From assembly GCA_002155105.1 (NCBI GenBank), contig MUZD01000002.1, positions 124,001 to 188,000 of the forward strand: DNA of 64,000 bases. The letters are read 5' to 3'. The notes under the pieces are model-generated. The model saw only the letters and a program-made list of their open reading frames with translations, was not told the DNA's origin and made no database searches. The DNA is from Sedimentibacter sp. SX930 (GTDB taxonomy: Bacteria; Bacillota; Bacilli; Lactobacillales; Aerococcaceae). Every line of letters starts with the position of its first letter. Within the stretch, counting starts at the first letter, position 1. Shown here one piece after another: positions 1-8,647 of the stretch. A program made the position numbers and the translations under genes.

Positions 1-114
1 ATCTCTTATGATCATATCCAGATATTCATCGACTTCTGCAACGTTATAGCCTCTCATAGCGCTTTTGAATTCTTTTTGCAGAATATCTTTAGTTGTTAGA
101 TTTTTATCTGCCAT
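1..114 (-). CDS. gpsB: Cell division protein GpsB, N-terminal part (cut by the window edge)
   Basis: The 38 residues visible on the minus strand begin [20 protein letters not shown] and continue with [18 protein letters not shown]. This is the N-terminal membrane-binding, DivIVA-like coiled-coil start of GpsB, with the LTTKDIL and RGY...EVDEYLD signatures. GpsB is a cytosolic adaptor that moves to the septum and couples penicillin-binding proteins to the divisome. The start is the ATG at 114, with a GAGGTG ribosome binding site just upstream. The rest of the gene lies outside the window. DivIVA itself is a paralogue, but the DILQKEF segment favours GpsB. Confidence 0.9.
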   Translation of the reverse strand, partial: MADKNLTTKDILQKEFKSAMRGYNVAEVDEYLDMIIRD

Positions 115-151
115 ATTTGCACACCTCGTTAGTTGTCCTTGTTACCTAAAC

Positions 152-160
152 AGTATAGCA
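152..160 (-). promoter_or_regulatory. Extended -10 element, proximal gpsB promoter
   Basis: Read on the minus strand this is TGC followed by TATACT, an extended -10, about 40 bases upstream of the gpsB start. The -35 region is poor. Predicted by eye only. Confidence 0.45.
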
Positions 161-198
161 TAAAATCGTAATATTAATAAGCAAATATTCTAATCAAC

Positions 199-227
199 AT
201 CATATCAGGCTTTTCGCATAAACTCAA
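199..227 (-). promoter_or_regulatory. Sigma-A promoter, distal gpsB promoter
   Basis: On the minus strand TTGAGT (222-227) and TATGAT (199-204) are separated by 17 bases. It lies between the unknown gene at 284-658 and gpsB, so gpsB can be transcribed on its own. Confidence 0.5.
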
Positions 228-283
228 CCTAAATTTTTATTTTCCCCACCGGTTAGTGAGGCAGCCAGAAATGTTTGGAAAGC

Positions 284-658
284 CTAATAGGGCATGGCTC
301 CTTGGAAATTGATGATGATGTAGTGCTTGTTTCCGGATTTGGTTGTCGTGATGGATAAATTTTCATTAAGAACAGGCTGCTTGCCGAATATCTCCAACAG
401 AAAGCTCTTGAAGACCTTATCCGTTTTGGATTGCAGTACCTCTTTGAAGAGTTCGCTTTTTGTGGCCGGATCGATGCCGTCTTCGAAAATGATTTTTTCA
501 TCCGCTGTGAGATAATCCTCAGCCAACAGTATTTCAGCCCTTCGACCGAATGGGATCTGGACTTTCAAGCTGTCTTTGTATTCTGTTTTCTGGTAATCAC
601 GGGCGATGCGCGTCACTAAGTAATCGATGGATTGTCTGATCTCTGATTGTTCTGTCAT
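284..658 (-). CDS. Conserved hypothetical protein upstream of gpsB
   Basis: A 124-residue protein that I do not recognise. It is soluble and charged, with no signal peptide or membrane segment. It has a central acidic stretch (LLAEDYLTADEKIIFEDGID) and a C-terminal half rich in beta-prone residues ending FQGAMPY. The start is the ATG at 658, which has GGAGGG seven bases upstream; an earlier in-frame ATG at 673 overlaps that ribosome binding site. It lies on the same strand as gpsB, 169 bases upstream of it. It is not the SLOG-fold YpsA protein that often precedes gpsB in relatives. Confidence 0.7.
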   Translation of the reverse strand: MTEQSEIRQSIDYLVTRIARDYQKTEYKDSLKVQIPFGRRAEILLAEDYLTADEKIIFEDGIDPATKSELFKEVLQSKTDKVFKSFLLEIFGKQPVLNENLSITTTKSGNKHYIIINFQGAMPY

Positions 659-799
659 GAAATATCCCTCCAACTTTTTGCCTGACCTAAATATATCACA
701 AACCGCCCCTTTTATAAATCGTTCGCTGCATGTCGCGTGCCGGATTACGTCGAATTATTTGCTGATGCATAGCCCGGAATATATCTTTGTCCCGTTTTT

Positions 800-808
800 T
801 GCTACAAT
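800..808 (+). promoter_or_regulatory. Extended -10 promoter element before the DUF3013 gene
   Basis: TGC plus TACAAT forms an extended -10 about 77 bases upstream of the DUF3013 start. No good -35 is visible. Likely start of the DUF3013-prmA-rsmE-deoC transcript. Confidence 0.4.
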
Positions 809-884
809 GGATGGAGAGCTTCATCCCGAAGCGGTGCACATCCATTTAGGCACTGCCGAAACGATTAAAACGAGGAGGAAGAAA

Positions 885-1367
885 ATGGACAAAAGTATGA
901 TCGACAAAATCCACGAGGAATTGGAAGAACAGCAATTGCCTTGTGAATGGCGATTGGAGTGGCATAAACCCTTCCATACAGTCGAAATTGTGTTATTATT
1001 AGAAGTCAGTTATCCTCCAGACAACAGTATTTCTGATATATTTGGCCATTCGAATCATGAAGATCGGTTCGTTTTTGAAGATTCCGTTTTATTCTATGAT
1101 CGTGCATCTTCAAAAATCAAAACAGAGGAGTATTTGACCGGCATCCCATTCGATCGGAAAAAAGGGATCCAGGGCGGATTGGCCGAGGCTGTGGTCAAGA
1201 ACATACGCTTGACGGTAGGCGAAGCAAACAGCAAACTCAGGGATTTTCTGAGTAATGAAGGAGACTCCAGCTTCGAATTGCATTGGAATGAGCTGAATTT
1301 TATGCAGACAATCGAAACACTGAAGGAACTAGGAAGATTTGATGAAACGTATTATCGTTATCCTTAA
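885..1367 (+). CDS. DUF3013 family protein
   Basis: A 160-residue cytosolic protein of a family known from Lactobacillales, usually found just before prmA as here. The pattern FEDSVLFYDR...SKIKTEEYLTGIP followed by a C-terminal FELHWNELNF segment is what I remember of the family. No biochemical role is established. The start is the ATG at 885, with GAGGAGG at 871-877; the open frame extends further upstream but has no ribosome binding site there. The gene ends 21 bases before prmA, and no terminator separates them, so the two are probably cotranscribed. Confidence 0.75.
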   Translation: MDKSMIDKIHEELEEQQLPCEWRLEWHKPFHTVEIVLLLEVSYPPDNSISDIFGHSNHEDRFVFEDSVLFYDRASSKIKTEEYLTGIPFDRKKGIQGGLAEAVVKNIRLTVGEANSKLRDFLSNEGDSSFELHWNELNFMQTIETLKELGRFDETYYRYP

Positions 1368-1388
1368 TGATAGGAAAGGTGATTGCAA

Positions 1389-2339
1389 ATGGAATGGAAT
1401 GAAGTGAAGGTTGTGACTGCTACCGAAGCGGTTGAGGCAGTATCGAATATATTGATGGAAGCCGGTGCGAAAGGCGTCGCCATAGATGACGAATTGGACT
1501 TCGTCAATCTGCAGGATGACGGTTTCGGCCAGATAAAAGAGGAACGTGCGTTGCCTGAAGAAGGGCATGCCGTTTATATCATGGCTTATTATCCGAACAA
1601 TGCGGGTTTTCAGGACACTGTGCTGTTCATCAAAGAACAGCTGGCGGAGCTGGAAAAAATTGATCTGAAGATCGGGAAGAATGAGCTTCAGATCAACCAA
1701 GTGAAAGAAGAGGATTGGGAAAATTCCTGGAAGGAATATTTCCATCCGATCCGCTTGACGCGTTTTTTGACGATCGTACCTTATTGGGAAGACTACACGC
1801 CTGAAGATGAAAAAGAAATGCTGATTCAGTTGGACCCCGGGATGGCCTTCGGTACCGGCACGCATCCGACAACGCGTCTGTCCATCGAAGCACTCGAAGC
1901 AGTGATGCGGGGCGGCGAAAAAGTGATTGATGTCGGAACCGGGTCAGGCGTGCTGAGCATCGCAGCCAAGGCAATGGGCGCGGACACGGTCTATGCTTAC
2001 GATATCGATGAAATCGCAACACGCGTCTCCAAAGAGAATATTGCTTATAATGCTTATGCTTCGGACGTCATCGTCAAAGAGAACAACCTTTTGGTAGGGA
2101 TCGCTGATCAAGAAGCGGACATCATCGTTGCGAATATCCTAGCGGAAATCCTGCTGCTGTTGCTTCCCGATGCCTACAAGAACCTCAAGGATGATGGCTA
2201 TTTCATCCTTTCGGGCATCATCGAATCGAAGAAAGCGGAACTGATCGATGCTTTGATCAGCAATGGCTTTGAGATCGAGCAAGAAAAGCAAATGAAAGAT
2301 TGGGTCTGCCTGATCTGCACAAAAAATGTGGAGGATTGA
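1389..2339 (+). CDS. prmA: Ribosomal protein L11 methyltransferase
   Basis: A 316-residue SAM-dependent methyltransferase that trimethylates lysines and the N-terminus of ribosomal protein L11. The N-terminal substrate-recognition part is followed by the family signature DPGMAFGTGTHPTT, then the SAM-binding motif VIDVGTGSGVLSIAA, the acidic motif YAYDIDE and the NILAEI motif. Length is normal. The start is the ATG at 1389, with GGAAAGGTGA upstream; a TTG six bases earlier is less well placed. It is packed with rsmE, whose ATG lies three bases after the prmA stop, so the ribosome binding site of rsmE is inside prmA. Confidence 0.95.
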   Translation: MEWNEVKVVTATEAVEAVSNILMEAGAKGVAIDDELDFVNLQDDGFGQIKEERALPEEGHAVYIMAYYPNNAGFQDTVLFIKEQLAELEKIDLKIGKNELQINQVKEEDWENSWKEYFHPIRLTRFLTIVPYWEDYTPEDEKEMLIQLDPGMAFGTGTHPTTRLSIEALEAVMRGGEKVIDVGTGSGVLSIAAKAMGADTVYAYDIDEIATRVSKENIAYNAYASDVIVKENNLLVGIADQEADIIVANILAEILLLLLPDAYKNLKDDGYFILSGIIESKKAELIDALISNGFEIEQEKQMKDWVCLICTKNVED

Positions 2340-2342
2340 AGC

Positions 2343-3119
2343 ATGCAACGATACATCATTCCGCCTCTAACAAGAGATTATCAAACGCAGCCGATCATTT
2401 TGTCGGATGATTTCCATCACCATATGGTGCATGTGATGCGCATGAAGCAGGGGGAGCAAGTATATTTGGCCGACAATTCAGGCATTTCGTTCGTTGCGGA
2501 GCTCATTGACATATCCGCAAATACGGTCAGTTTGAAATGGGTGGCTGATGAAGACCGCTCAACGGAACTTCCGGTCAAGATTACGATTGCCTGCGGCTTG
2601 CCGAAAGGCGACAAGCTGGAATATATCGTACAGAAGGGCACAGAGTTGGGCGCGGCAGCCTTCATCCCGTTCGCAGCAAAAAATGCGGTTGTGAAGTGGA
2701 CAGCCGACAAAAGCGCAAAAAAACAGCAGCGCCTGCAGAAAATTGCGAAAGAGGCAACGGAGCAATCGCACCGCCAAAAAGAGCCTTTTGTGCATCCTGT
2801 CCACAACCTCAAAGAGTTGTTGGCGGAAGCGGAAAAATATAGTAAAGTATTGATTGCCTATGAAGAGGATGCAAAGGCCGGTGAGGGCAGTATCTTGGTG
2901 AACACATTGGAAAATCTTGGACCAGGCGATTCGTTGTTGTTTGTGTTTGGGCCTGAAGGCGGATTAGCGCCGGAAGAACTGGTGGCATTCAGAAAAGCCG
3001 GCCATAAGAGCTGTGCGTTGGGGCCGAGGATTTTGCGGGCTGAAACAGCCCCTTTGTATGCATTGACGGCAGTATCCTATGAAATGGAATTAAGAAAGGG
3101 AGCGGATAAAAATGGTTGA
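2343..3119 (+). CDS. rsmE: 16S rRNA (uracil1498-N3)-methyltransferase
   Basis: A 258-residue SPOUT-class RNA methyltransferase. The N-terminal PUA-like part includes the [13 protein letters not shown] segment, and the C-terminal trefoil-knot signatures are [13 protein letters not shown] and [16 protein letters not shown]. It modifies U1498 of 16S rRNA in the assembled small subunit. The pairing prmA-rsmE is common in Firmicutes. Its last eight bases overlap deoC, which suggests translational coupling with that gene. Confidence 0.95.
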   Translation: MQRYIIPPLTRDYQTQPIILSDDFHHHMVHVMRMKQGEQVYLADNSGISFVAELIDISANTVSLKWVADEDRSTELPVKITIACGLPKGDKLEYIVQKGTELGAAAFIPFAAKNAVVKWTADKSAKKQQRLQKIAKEATEQSHRQKEPFVHPVHNLKELLAEAEKYSKVLIAYEEDAKAGEGSILVNTLENLGPGDSLLFVFGPEGGLAPEELVAFRKAGHKSCALGPRILRAETAPLYALTAVSYEMELRKGADKNG

Positions 3120-3777
3120 AAAATTAAACAAATACATCGATCACACTTTACTAAGACAAGATGCGACAGAGGAGGAAATCAAGGCCCTTTGCGAAGAAGC
3201 GAGGGAATATGACTTCAAATCCGTTTGTGTACAACCCTTCTGGGTCAAGAAAGTAGAAGCCTTCCTGACCGGTTCGGATGTGCTTGTCTGTACTGTCGTG
3301 GGTTTTCCGCATGGCGCCAATACGGCAGAAGTGAAAACTTTCGAAGCAAAACAGGCGGTTCAGAACGGTGCCGATGAAGTGGATATGGTCATCAATATCG
3401 GAGCTTTAAAGGATGGCAATTATCAAACTGTTGAACATGAAATCTCAGCTTTGGTTGAAGCCGTCAAAGGCAAGGCGATCCTGAAGGTCATCATCGAGAC
3501 GTGCCTGTTGACCGATGAAGAGAAGGTCATTGCTTGCCAGTTGGCTCAAAAGGGAGGAGCTGACTTTGTCAAGACATCCACCGGTTTTTCAACAGGTGGC
3601 GCAACATTGGAGGATATCGCACTGATGCGCAAGACAGTCGGTCCTGTGATGGACGTAAAAGCAAGCGGCGGTGTGCGCTCATATGAAGATGCATTGGCCT
3701 TCATCGCAGCCGGCGCAACGCGTTTGGGCACTTCCAGCGGCAAAAAAATCGTCGAAGGTTGGCTTGCGGCTAAATAA
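3112..3777 (+). CDS. deoC: Deoxyribose-phosphate aldolase
   Basis: A 221-residue class I aldolase splitting 2-deoxyribose 5-phosphate into glyceraldehyde 3-phosphate and acetaldehyde in deoxynucleoside breakdown. The Schiff-base lysine lies in [14 protein letters not shown], and the second active-site lysine is in [29 protein letters not shown] carries the usual aspartate. It begins inside rsmE (overlap of eight bases) and ends before a weak hairpin. The usual partners pdp, cdd, deoB and the regulator deoR are absent here, so it is placed in a translation-related operon instead of a deo operon. Confidence 0.95.
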   Translation: MVEKLNKYIDHTLLRQDATEEEIKALCEEAREYDFKSVCVQPFWVKKVEAFLTGSDVLVCTVVGFPHGANTAEVKTFEAKQAVQNGADEVDMVINIGALKDGNYQTVEHEISALVEAVKGKAILKVIIETCLLTDEEKVIACQLAQKGGADFVKTSTGFSTGGATLEDIALMRKTVGPVMDVKASGGVRSYEDALAFIAAGATRLGTSSGKKIVEGWLAAK

Positions 3778-3823
3778 ATGCATGGGGTGCTCCGTTTGCA
3801 TCCGAATAATTAAATGATCAAGG

Positions 3824-3870
3824 AAACCTTGAGGGCCTTCTTTTTATGAAGCTGTCCTTCAAGGTTTTTT
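3824..3870 (+). terminator. Possible terminator after deoC
   Basis: AAACCTTGA (3824-3832) pairs with TCAAGGTTT (3859-3867) and is followed by T residues. The loop of 26 bases is long, so this is a weak prediction. Confidence 0.45.
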
Positions 3871-4052
3871 ATGGTGCTTAAAGCTTGTGAACAGGGGATA
3901 AATGTTGATGGCGCATCGTTCCGATTTAAAGTATAATAAAGAGAAATATATTTTCTTTTTGTTTGCAAAATATGATATATTCAGCAGCTTTTCCGTTTGC
4001 GGACGGAATCGCAGTAAGTAAATACATAATCTTAAGAGTCAGGAGTGACAAC

Positions 4053-6263
4053 ATGCCGAAAATCAAAACCTATTCGCCTGAAGAGGTTGTGCAGCTATGC
4101 GCGGAATATATGAATGAAACCCATGTGGCATTTGTCCAAAAAGCGTGTGATTTTGCCAGAGAAGCCCATAGCGGACAGATGCGCAAGTCCGGCGAGGAGT
4201 ACTTCGTTCATCCGACCCAAGTCGCAGCGATATTGGCAGATTTGAAATTAGATCCAGAAACGATTGCAACGGGATTTTTGCATGATGTTGTGGAAGATAC
4301 AGAATATACCTTAGAGGATATCGAGCGGGAATTCTCCAAAACCGTAGCTATCCTGGTCGATGGCGTCACGAAGTTGGGGAAGATCGAATACAAGTCGCAT
4401 GAAGAGCAGCAAGCTGAAAACCATCGCAAGATGTTGATGGCCATGGCGAAGGATCTGCGGATCATCATGGTGAAGTTGGCGGATAGATTGCACAACATGC
4501 GCACGCTGAAATACCATAAACCGGAAAAACAACGGACCATATCCAATGAGACACTGGAAATTTACGCACCTTTAGCCCACCGCTTAGGGATGAACCGGAT
4601 CAAATGGGAATTGGAGGATACGTCGCTCAGGTATCTGAACCCGCAGCAATATTATCGGATTGTTCATTTGATGAACAGCAAACGCGATGAACGGGAACTG
4701 TACATCAAAGATACAATCAATAAAATCAAAGAATCAATCGATGAATTGGAAATTGAAGCTGACATCTACGGCAGACCGAAGCACATCAACTCCATCTACC
4801 GAAAAATGAAGGACCAAAAGAAACAGTTCACGGAAATCTACGATCTGTTGGCTATCCGCGTCATCGTCCATTCAATCAAAGATTGTTATGCCGTTTTGGG
4901 GGCCATCCACACAAAATGGAAACCTATGCCGGGCCGCTTCAAAGACTATATCGCCATGCCCAAAGCGAATATGTATCAGTCACTGCACACGACCGTCATC
5001 GGGACGCAGGGAACACCCGTAGAAATCCAAATCCGGACAATCGAAATGCACCAAGTCGCGGAGTATGGGGTTGCGGCGCACTGGGCATACAAAGAAGGCA
5101 TCACCAAAAAAATCGATCCGGATAAAATGCCCCATCAGATCGATTGGTTCCGCGATCTGATCGATCTGCAGGATGATTCCAAGAACGCCAGCGAATTCGT
5201 AGAAAGCGTGAAGGAGGATATTTTCAAGGACAAGGTCTATGTCTTCACTCCAAAAGGCGATGTCGTGGAATTGCCATCCGGTGCCGGTCCTTTGGATTTC
5301 GCTTATAACATCCATACCGAAATCGGACACAAAACCATCGGGGCGAAAGTCAACGGGAAGATTGTCCCTTTGAATTACAAGCTGCAGAATGGCGACATCA
5401 TCGAAGTGATGACATCCCCGAACTCATTCGGTCCAAGCAGGGACTGGGTCAACTTGGTTTCCACAAGCAAAGCAAAAAATAAAATCAAACGCTACTTCAA
5501 ACTGCAAGACCGCGATGGACATGTGATCAAAGGCCGGGATATGCTGGAAAAACAATTGGCGGAAATGGAGTTTTCGCCAAAAGAGTTCCTTACAAAACTA
5601 GCGATCAAAGATTTGTTGAATCGCTTCAATGTAAATTCGGAAGATGACCTCTATGCCGCCATCGGCTTCGGCGAACTGTCTGCGTTCATCGTTTCGAACC
5701 GTTTGACCGAGAAAGCTCGCCGCGAGCGGGATAAACACAAAGCGGAACAACAGTTGGACACGATTGAGCAAAAAACAAAAAAAGATAATCCTAAAATGAA
5801 GATCCGTCATGAAGGCGGCGTAGTCATTCAAGGTGTGGACAATCTGCTCATCCGCATCAGCCATTGCTGCAATCCGGTCCCGGGGGATGAAATTGTCGGT
5901 TACATCACGAAAGGCCGCGGCATCTCTGTCCATCGGAAAGATTGCCCGAATGTTCAGGTGTCCGGAGAGCACGGCGATCGCTTGATTGATGTCGAATGGG
6001 AAGATTCCGGCACCTCCAATATCGATTACGAAACCGAATTGACGGTTGAGGGTTACAATCGCTCAGGCCTGTTGAACGAAATCCTGCATGTGGTGAATAC
6101 GATGACCAAAAATCTCAGCAGCGTGAACGGAAAAGTCGACAGCAATAAAATTGCGGTCATTACGCTGAAAATCGGAATCCAAAATTTGAGTCAACTGGAT
6201 AAAATCGTCGATAAAATCAAGAACATCCCGGATGTTTACACAGTCAGAAGGGTCACATCCTAA
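4053..6263 (+). CDS. relA: Bifunctional (p)ppGpp synthetase/hydrolase, Rel/RelA-SpoT family
   Basis: A 736-residue stringent-response enzyme. Domains in order: HD hydrolase (roughly 25-200, with GFLHDVVEDTEYT), ppGpp synthetase (about 220-370, with YDLLAIRVIV, YQSLHTTV and EIQIRT), TGS (about 390-450, KDKVYVFTPKGDVVELPSGAGPLDFAY), a helical and zinc-finger region containing ISHCCNPVPGDEIVGYIT, and a C-terminal ACT domain. The intact HD motif indicates it also hydrolyses (p)ppGpp, as for the single long Rel of Firmicutes. The ATG at 4053 has AGGAGTG seven to twelve bases upstream and gives the usual length; the longer open frame from 3963 has no ribosome binding site. dtd follows 22 bases later. 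Confidence 0.96.
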   Translation: MPKIKTYSPEEVVQLCAEYMNETHVAFVQKACDFAREAHSGQMRKSGEEYFVHPTQVAAILADLKLDPETIATGFLHDVVEDTEYTLEDIEREFSKTVAILVDGVTKLGKIEYKSHEEQQAENHRKMLMAMAKDLRIIMVKLADRLHNMRTLKYHKPEKQRTISNETLEIYAPLAHRLGMNRIKWELEDTSLRYLNPQQYYRIVHLMNSKRDERELYIKDTINKIKESIDELEIEADIYGRPKHINSIYRKMKDQKKQFTEIYDLLAIRVIVHSIKDCYAVLGAIHTKWKPMPGRFKDYIAMPKANMYQSLHTTVIGTQGTPVEIQIRTIEMHQVAEYGVAAHWAYKEGITKKIDPDKMPHQIDWFRDLIDLQDDSKNASEFVESVKEDIFKDKVYVFTPKGDVVELPSGAGPLDFAYNIHTEIGHKTIGAKVNGKIVPLNYKLQNGDIIEVMTSPNSFGPSRDWVNLVSTSKAKNKIKRYFKLQDRDGHVIKGRDMLEKQLAEMEFSPKEFLTKLAIKDLLNRFNVNSEDDLYAAIGFGELSAFIVSNRLTEKARRERDKHKAEQQLDTIEQKTKKDNPKMKIRHEGGVVIQGVDNLLIRISHCCNPVPGDEIVGYITKGRGISVHRKDCPNVQVSGEHGDRLIDVEWEDSGTSNIDYETELTVEGYNRSGLLNEILHVVNTMTKNLSSVNGKVDSNKIAVITLKIGIQNLSQLDKIVDKIKNIPDVYTVRRVTS

Positions 6264-6285
6264 TCAAAATGAATAGAGGGCAAAT

Positions 6286-6732
6286 ATGCGTGTCGTGGTA
6301 CAGAAAGTTACGGAAGCGTCCGTAACTGTTGAAGATGAAATCATCGGGGAAATAGGAGAGGGCTTTATGCTTTTGGTCGGCATCGGCAAGGATGACACAC
6401 ATGAAGACGTGCACTACCTCGTCCGCAAAGTTTCAAATCTCCGGGTTTTCGAGGATGAAGAGGGCAAAATGAACCGCTCCTTGAAGGATGTGGAAGGAGC
6501 CATCCTTTCGATATCCCAGTTCACTTTGTTCGCTGATACAAAAAAAGGGAACCGCCCAAGCTTCACCAATGCAGCCGCTCCAGAAATGGGGGAGGCGCTT
6601 TATCAAGCGTTCAACGAGCTGTTAAGAGCGGAAGGGTTCTCTGTGGCATCGGGTAAATTCGGTGCGCACATGTCTGTCCGTTTGAACAACGATGGACCCG
6701 TAACCATTCTCATCGATTCCAAAAACAAATAA
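6286..6732 (+). CDS. dtd: D-aminoacyl-tRNA deacylase
   Basis: A 148-residue homodimeric enzyme that hydrolyses D-amino acids from mischarged tRNA. The family motifs are visible: [15 protein letters not shown] at the N-terminus, [17 protein letters not shown] in the middle (the SQFTL motif) and a C-terminal [11 protein letters not shown] (Gly-cisPro motif as NDGPVT). It follows relA closely, the usual arrangement in Firmicutes, and ends at a strong bidirectional terminator whose stem begins at the last base of its stop codon. Confidence 0.95.
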   Translation: MRVVVQKVTEASVTVEDEIIGEIGEGFMLLVGIGKDDTHEDVHYLVRKVSNLRVFEDEEGKMNRSLKDVEGAILSISQFTLFADTKKGNRPSFTNAAAPEMGEALYQAFNELLRAEGFSVASGKFGAHMSVRLNNDGPVTILIDSKNK

Positions 6733-6783
6733 CAGAGCCGGCAGCTTGAACCATTCGAGGTTCAAGCTGCCGACTCTGTTTTC
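6732..6783. terminator. Bidirectional terminator between dtd and the amidase gene
   Basis: A stem of about 20 base pairs with one mismatch (arms 6732-6751 and about 6760-6779) around a short ATTCGA loop. T residues follow on the plus strand and A residues precede it, so it can serve the convergent genes dtd and the minus-strand amidase. Confidence 0.9.
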
Positions 6784-6801
6784 TTATTCCGCTTTTCTTT
6801 G

Positions 6802-8118
6802 TTATTGGAAATATTCGGTCAATGCTTGGTAGATGCTTTCTGCCACCAGCGAGCGATAATAATCGGAATTGAAGGTCTTGACGTCGGAGTCATTGTTCAT
6901 ATAGCCGAGCTCCAACAACAAGGCGGGTTGTTCATTTTCGCGCGTGACCAAGAAATCGCCGAATTTGGAACCATTGTCCTGCAACGGTAAAGTATCGGCA
7001 AGGTGGTCATCGACCAGATTTGCTAACGGAATATCCGCATCGGCATAATAATAGGTAGTAAAGCCGGTCGCGGAAGTACCACTTGCGGTGGAATCATAAT
7101 GCAGACTGATGAACAGATCGGCGTCGTTGACATTACTCATTTCTGCCCGATCTTCCAGGGTTACGTAGACATCAGAGGTGCGCGTCAATATGACGTTTGC
7201 TCCGGCACTGCGTAATTTTTCAGCAACTGCTTCAGCAGTTTTGAGTGTTACTTCCTTCTCGTAAATATAAGTACCTTCCGCACCTGGATCTTCCCCACCG
7301 TGGCCCGGATCGATCACGATGGTCGCTTCGGCAAGCGTGGTTGTCGATGAAGCAGTGACGGGAGTATTGAGCGATTCGGATGTTTCCACCAACCAAGAGG
7401 CGACGTAACCTTCCTTGTTTCCCTCATAAAGGATCTTATAGAAATCACCTGATTCGCTGATCAGTTCGTATTCTTCGCCTTTTTCGGCAATGAACAGGAT
7501 ATCGCTGCCTGTCGAAGGGCCGCTGCGGACATTTACGCCATCCATGGTGATGATCACTTTCGGATTAGCGTCGTCAGCAACAACGGCTGTGGTATCAACT
7601 GTCTCCGGTGCCAATTGGATGCTGCCTGGTGAAATTTCGATCAGCTCCGATAAAATCCAAGCGACCTTATTGTTGTACTTGATTTGACTCCAGCCGTTCT
7701 CTTCATACAACAGGGCGAATTTTTCGCCTTCGCTTGCCGTACCGACAACTTCGGATGCTTCATTGTTCTCTTGTCGAACGTTGGCGGAGGGCACCAGCAC
7801 AGTTGCCAATAATTCGGATGTTGCCGCGATCTCGGTGTTGTTGATCAGCCAACTGGCTACCCATCCGATTCTTCCGTCCGAAAGCCGGACTTTATACCAT
7901 TCGTTCTTATCGGCCAAAACATTGACTGAGGAGCCGCCTTGAATTTGCGTCATGATGTCGTAGGACAATCCTGGGCCGGACCTGACATTTACGATGCTGG
8001 CGGAGATGCCGACTGTAGTATAGTTGGCCAATGCTACCGTACCGAAGGAGCCCAATCCGACAAATAACAAAAAAAGCGTCAAGAAGAACAGATGTCTATT
8101 TTTTGCGATAGTCTTCAC
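6802..8118 (-). CDS. Secreted N-acetylmuramoyl-L-alanine amidase with three SH3b domains
   Basis: A 438-residue cell-wall hydrolase. An N-terminal hydrophobic signal/anchor segment (FFLTLFLLFVGLGSFGTVALA) is followed by three bacterial SH3 domains, each with the VNVRSGPG- or ANVRQE-type signature, and a C-terminal Amidase_3 domain. The zinc ligands and catalytic residue are in IVIDPGHGGEDPGAEG, the YEKEVTLKTAEAV segment, DLFISLHYDS and PALLLELGYMNN. It cleaves the amide between MurNAc and the stem peptide. The start is the GTG at 8118, with AAAGGAG spaced seven bases; the upstream ATG at 8148 has no ribosome binding site. It is monocistronic and divergent from the hisS leader. Confidence 0.92.
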   Translation of the reverse strand: MKTIAKNRHLFFLTLFLLFVGLGSFGTVALANYTTVGISASIVNVRSGPGLSYDIMTQIQGGSSVNVLADKNEWYKVRLSDGRIGWVASWLINNTEIAATSELLATVLVPSANVRQENNEASEVVGTASEGEKFALLYEENGWSQIKYNNKVAWILSELIEISPGSIQLAPETVDTTAVVADDANPKVIITMDGVNVRSGPSTGSDILFIAEKGEEYELISESGDFYKILYEGNKEGYVASWLVETSESLNTPVTASSTTTLAEATIVIDPGHGGEDPGAEGTYIYEKEVTLKTAEAVAEKLRSAGANVILTRTSDVYVTLEDRAEMSNVNDADLFISLHYDSTASGTSATGFTTYYYADADIPLANLVDDHLADTLPLQDNGSKFGDFLVTRENEQPALLLELGYMNNDSDVKTFNSDYYRSLVAESIYQALTEYFQ

Positions 8119-8328
8119 TAGTTGTCTCCTTTCTGGTTTGGGATGCATAAAATTTACAAAAATTGTTCAATTCTTCTATCATTATAGCAAAGATACGGCA
8201 TCCAATGCAAAGCCTTTTCAGAAATTATGGATCTGTTCCTTATATGGACAAAGCTGAACCGCGACGCAACCCTTCATCACCGTATGCTGATCCAGTAACC
8301 CGAAAGTGAAAATATGATGAAAACAGTA

Positions 8329-8357
8329 TTGACAATTCGGTGCTTATCTTGTATCGT
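8329..8357 (+). promoter_or_regulatory. Promoter of the hisS-aspS operon
   Basis: A perfect -35 TTGACA (8329-8334), 17-base spacer and -10 TATCGT (8352-8357), directly before the T-box leader. Confidence 0.75.
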
Positions 8358-8363
8358 TAAGGA

Positions 8364-8597
8364 AATTATAAATGTCCAGTGAAGATCGAAGTAGAATAGA
8401 TTGGTTTGATTCAGAGAGGATTGCCGCGGCTGAGAGCACTCCCAAACGTTTATTTGAAAGACAGGTTGGAGGATTAATAGTGAAAAGCTATTACGCCACG
8501 AACGTTACTCGTTAAAGGAAAGCTATGCTTTCGAATAAAGGTGGCACCACGTCTGACTAATCGTCCTTTTCCATGATGGAAAGAGGGCTATTTTTTT
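8364..8597 (+). promoter_or_regulatory. Histidine T-box riboswitch leader of hisS-aspS
   Basis: The leader holds the T-box sequence AAGGTGGCACCACG (about 8539-8552), a Stem I region with the GCTGAGA-type element, and a terminator hairpin at 8563-8588 followed by seven T residues. A CAC triplet at 8437-8439 is a plausible histidine specifier, but I could not fold the leader. Uncharged tRNA(His) should stabilise the antiterminator and allow transcription of hisS and aspS. The T-box differs from the common AGGGTGGNACCGCG at two positions. Confidence 0.88.
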
Positions 8598-8647
8598 GCT
8601 TTTTTTCAGACAGAAGACAGTATGAAGCGAAAGGAATGGTTATAAAA

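Noticed and set aside
8024-8257. Small plus-strand open frame over the amidase start
   Set aside because: Antisense to the signal peptide region and promoter; no ribosome binding site.
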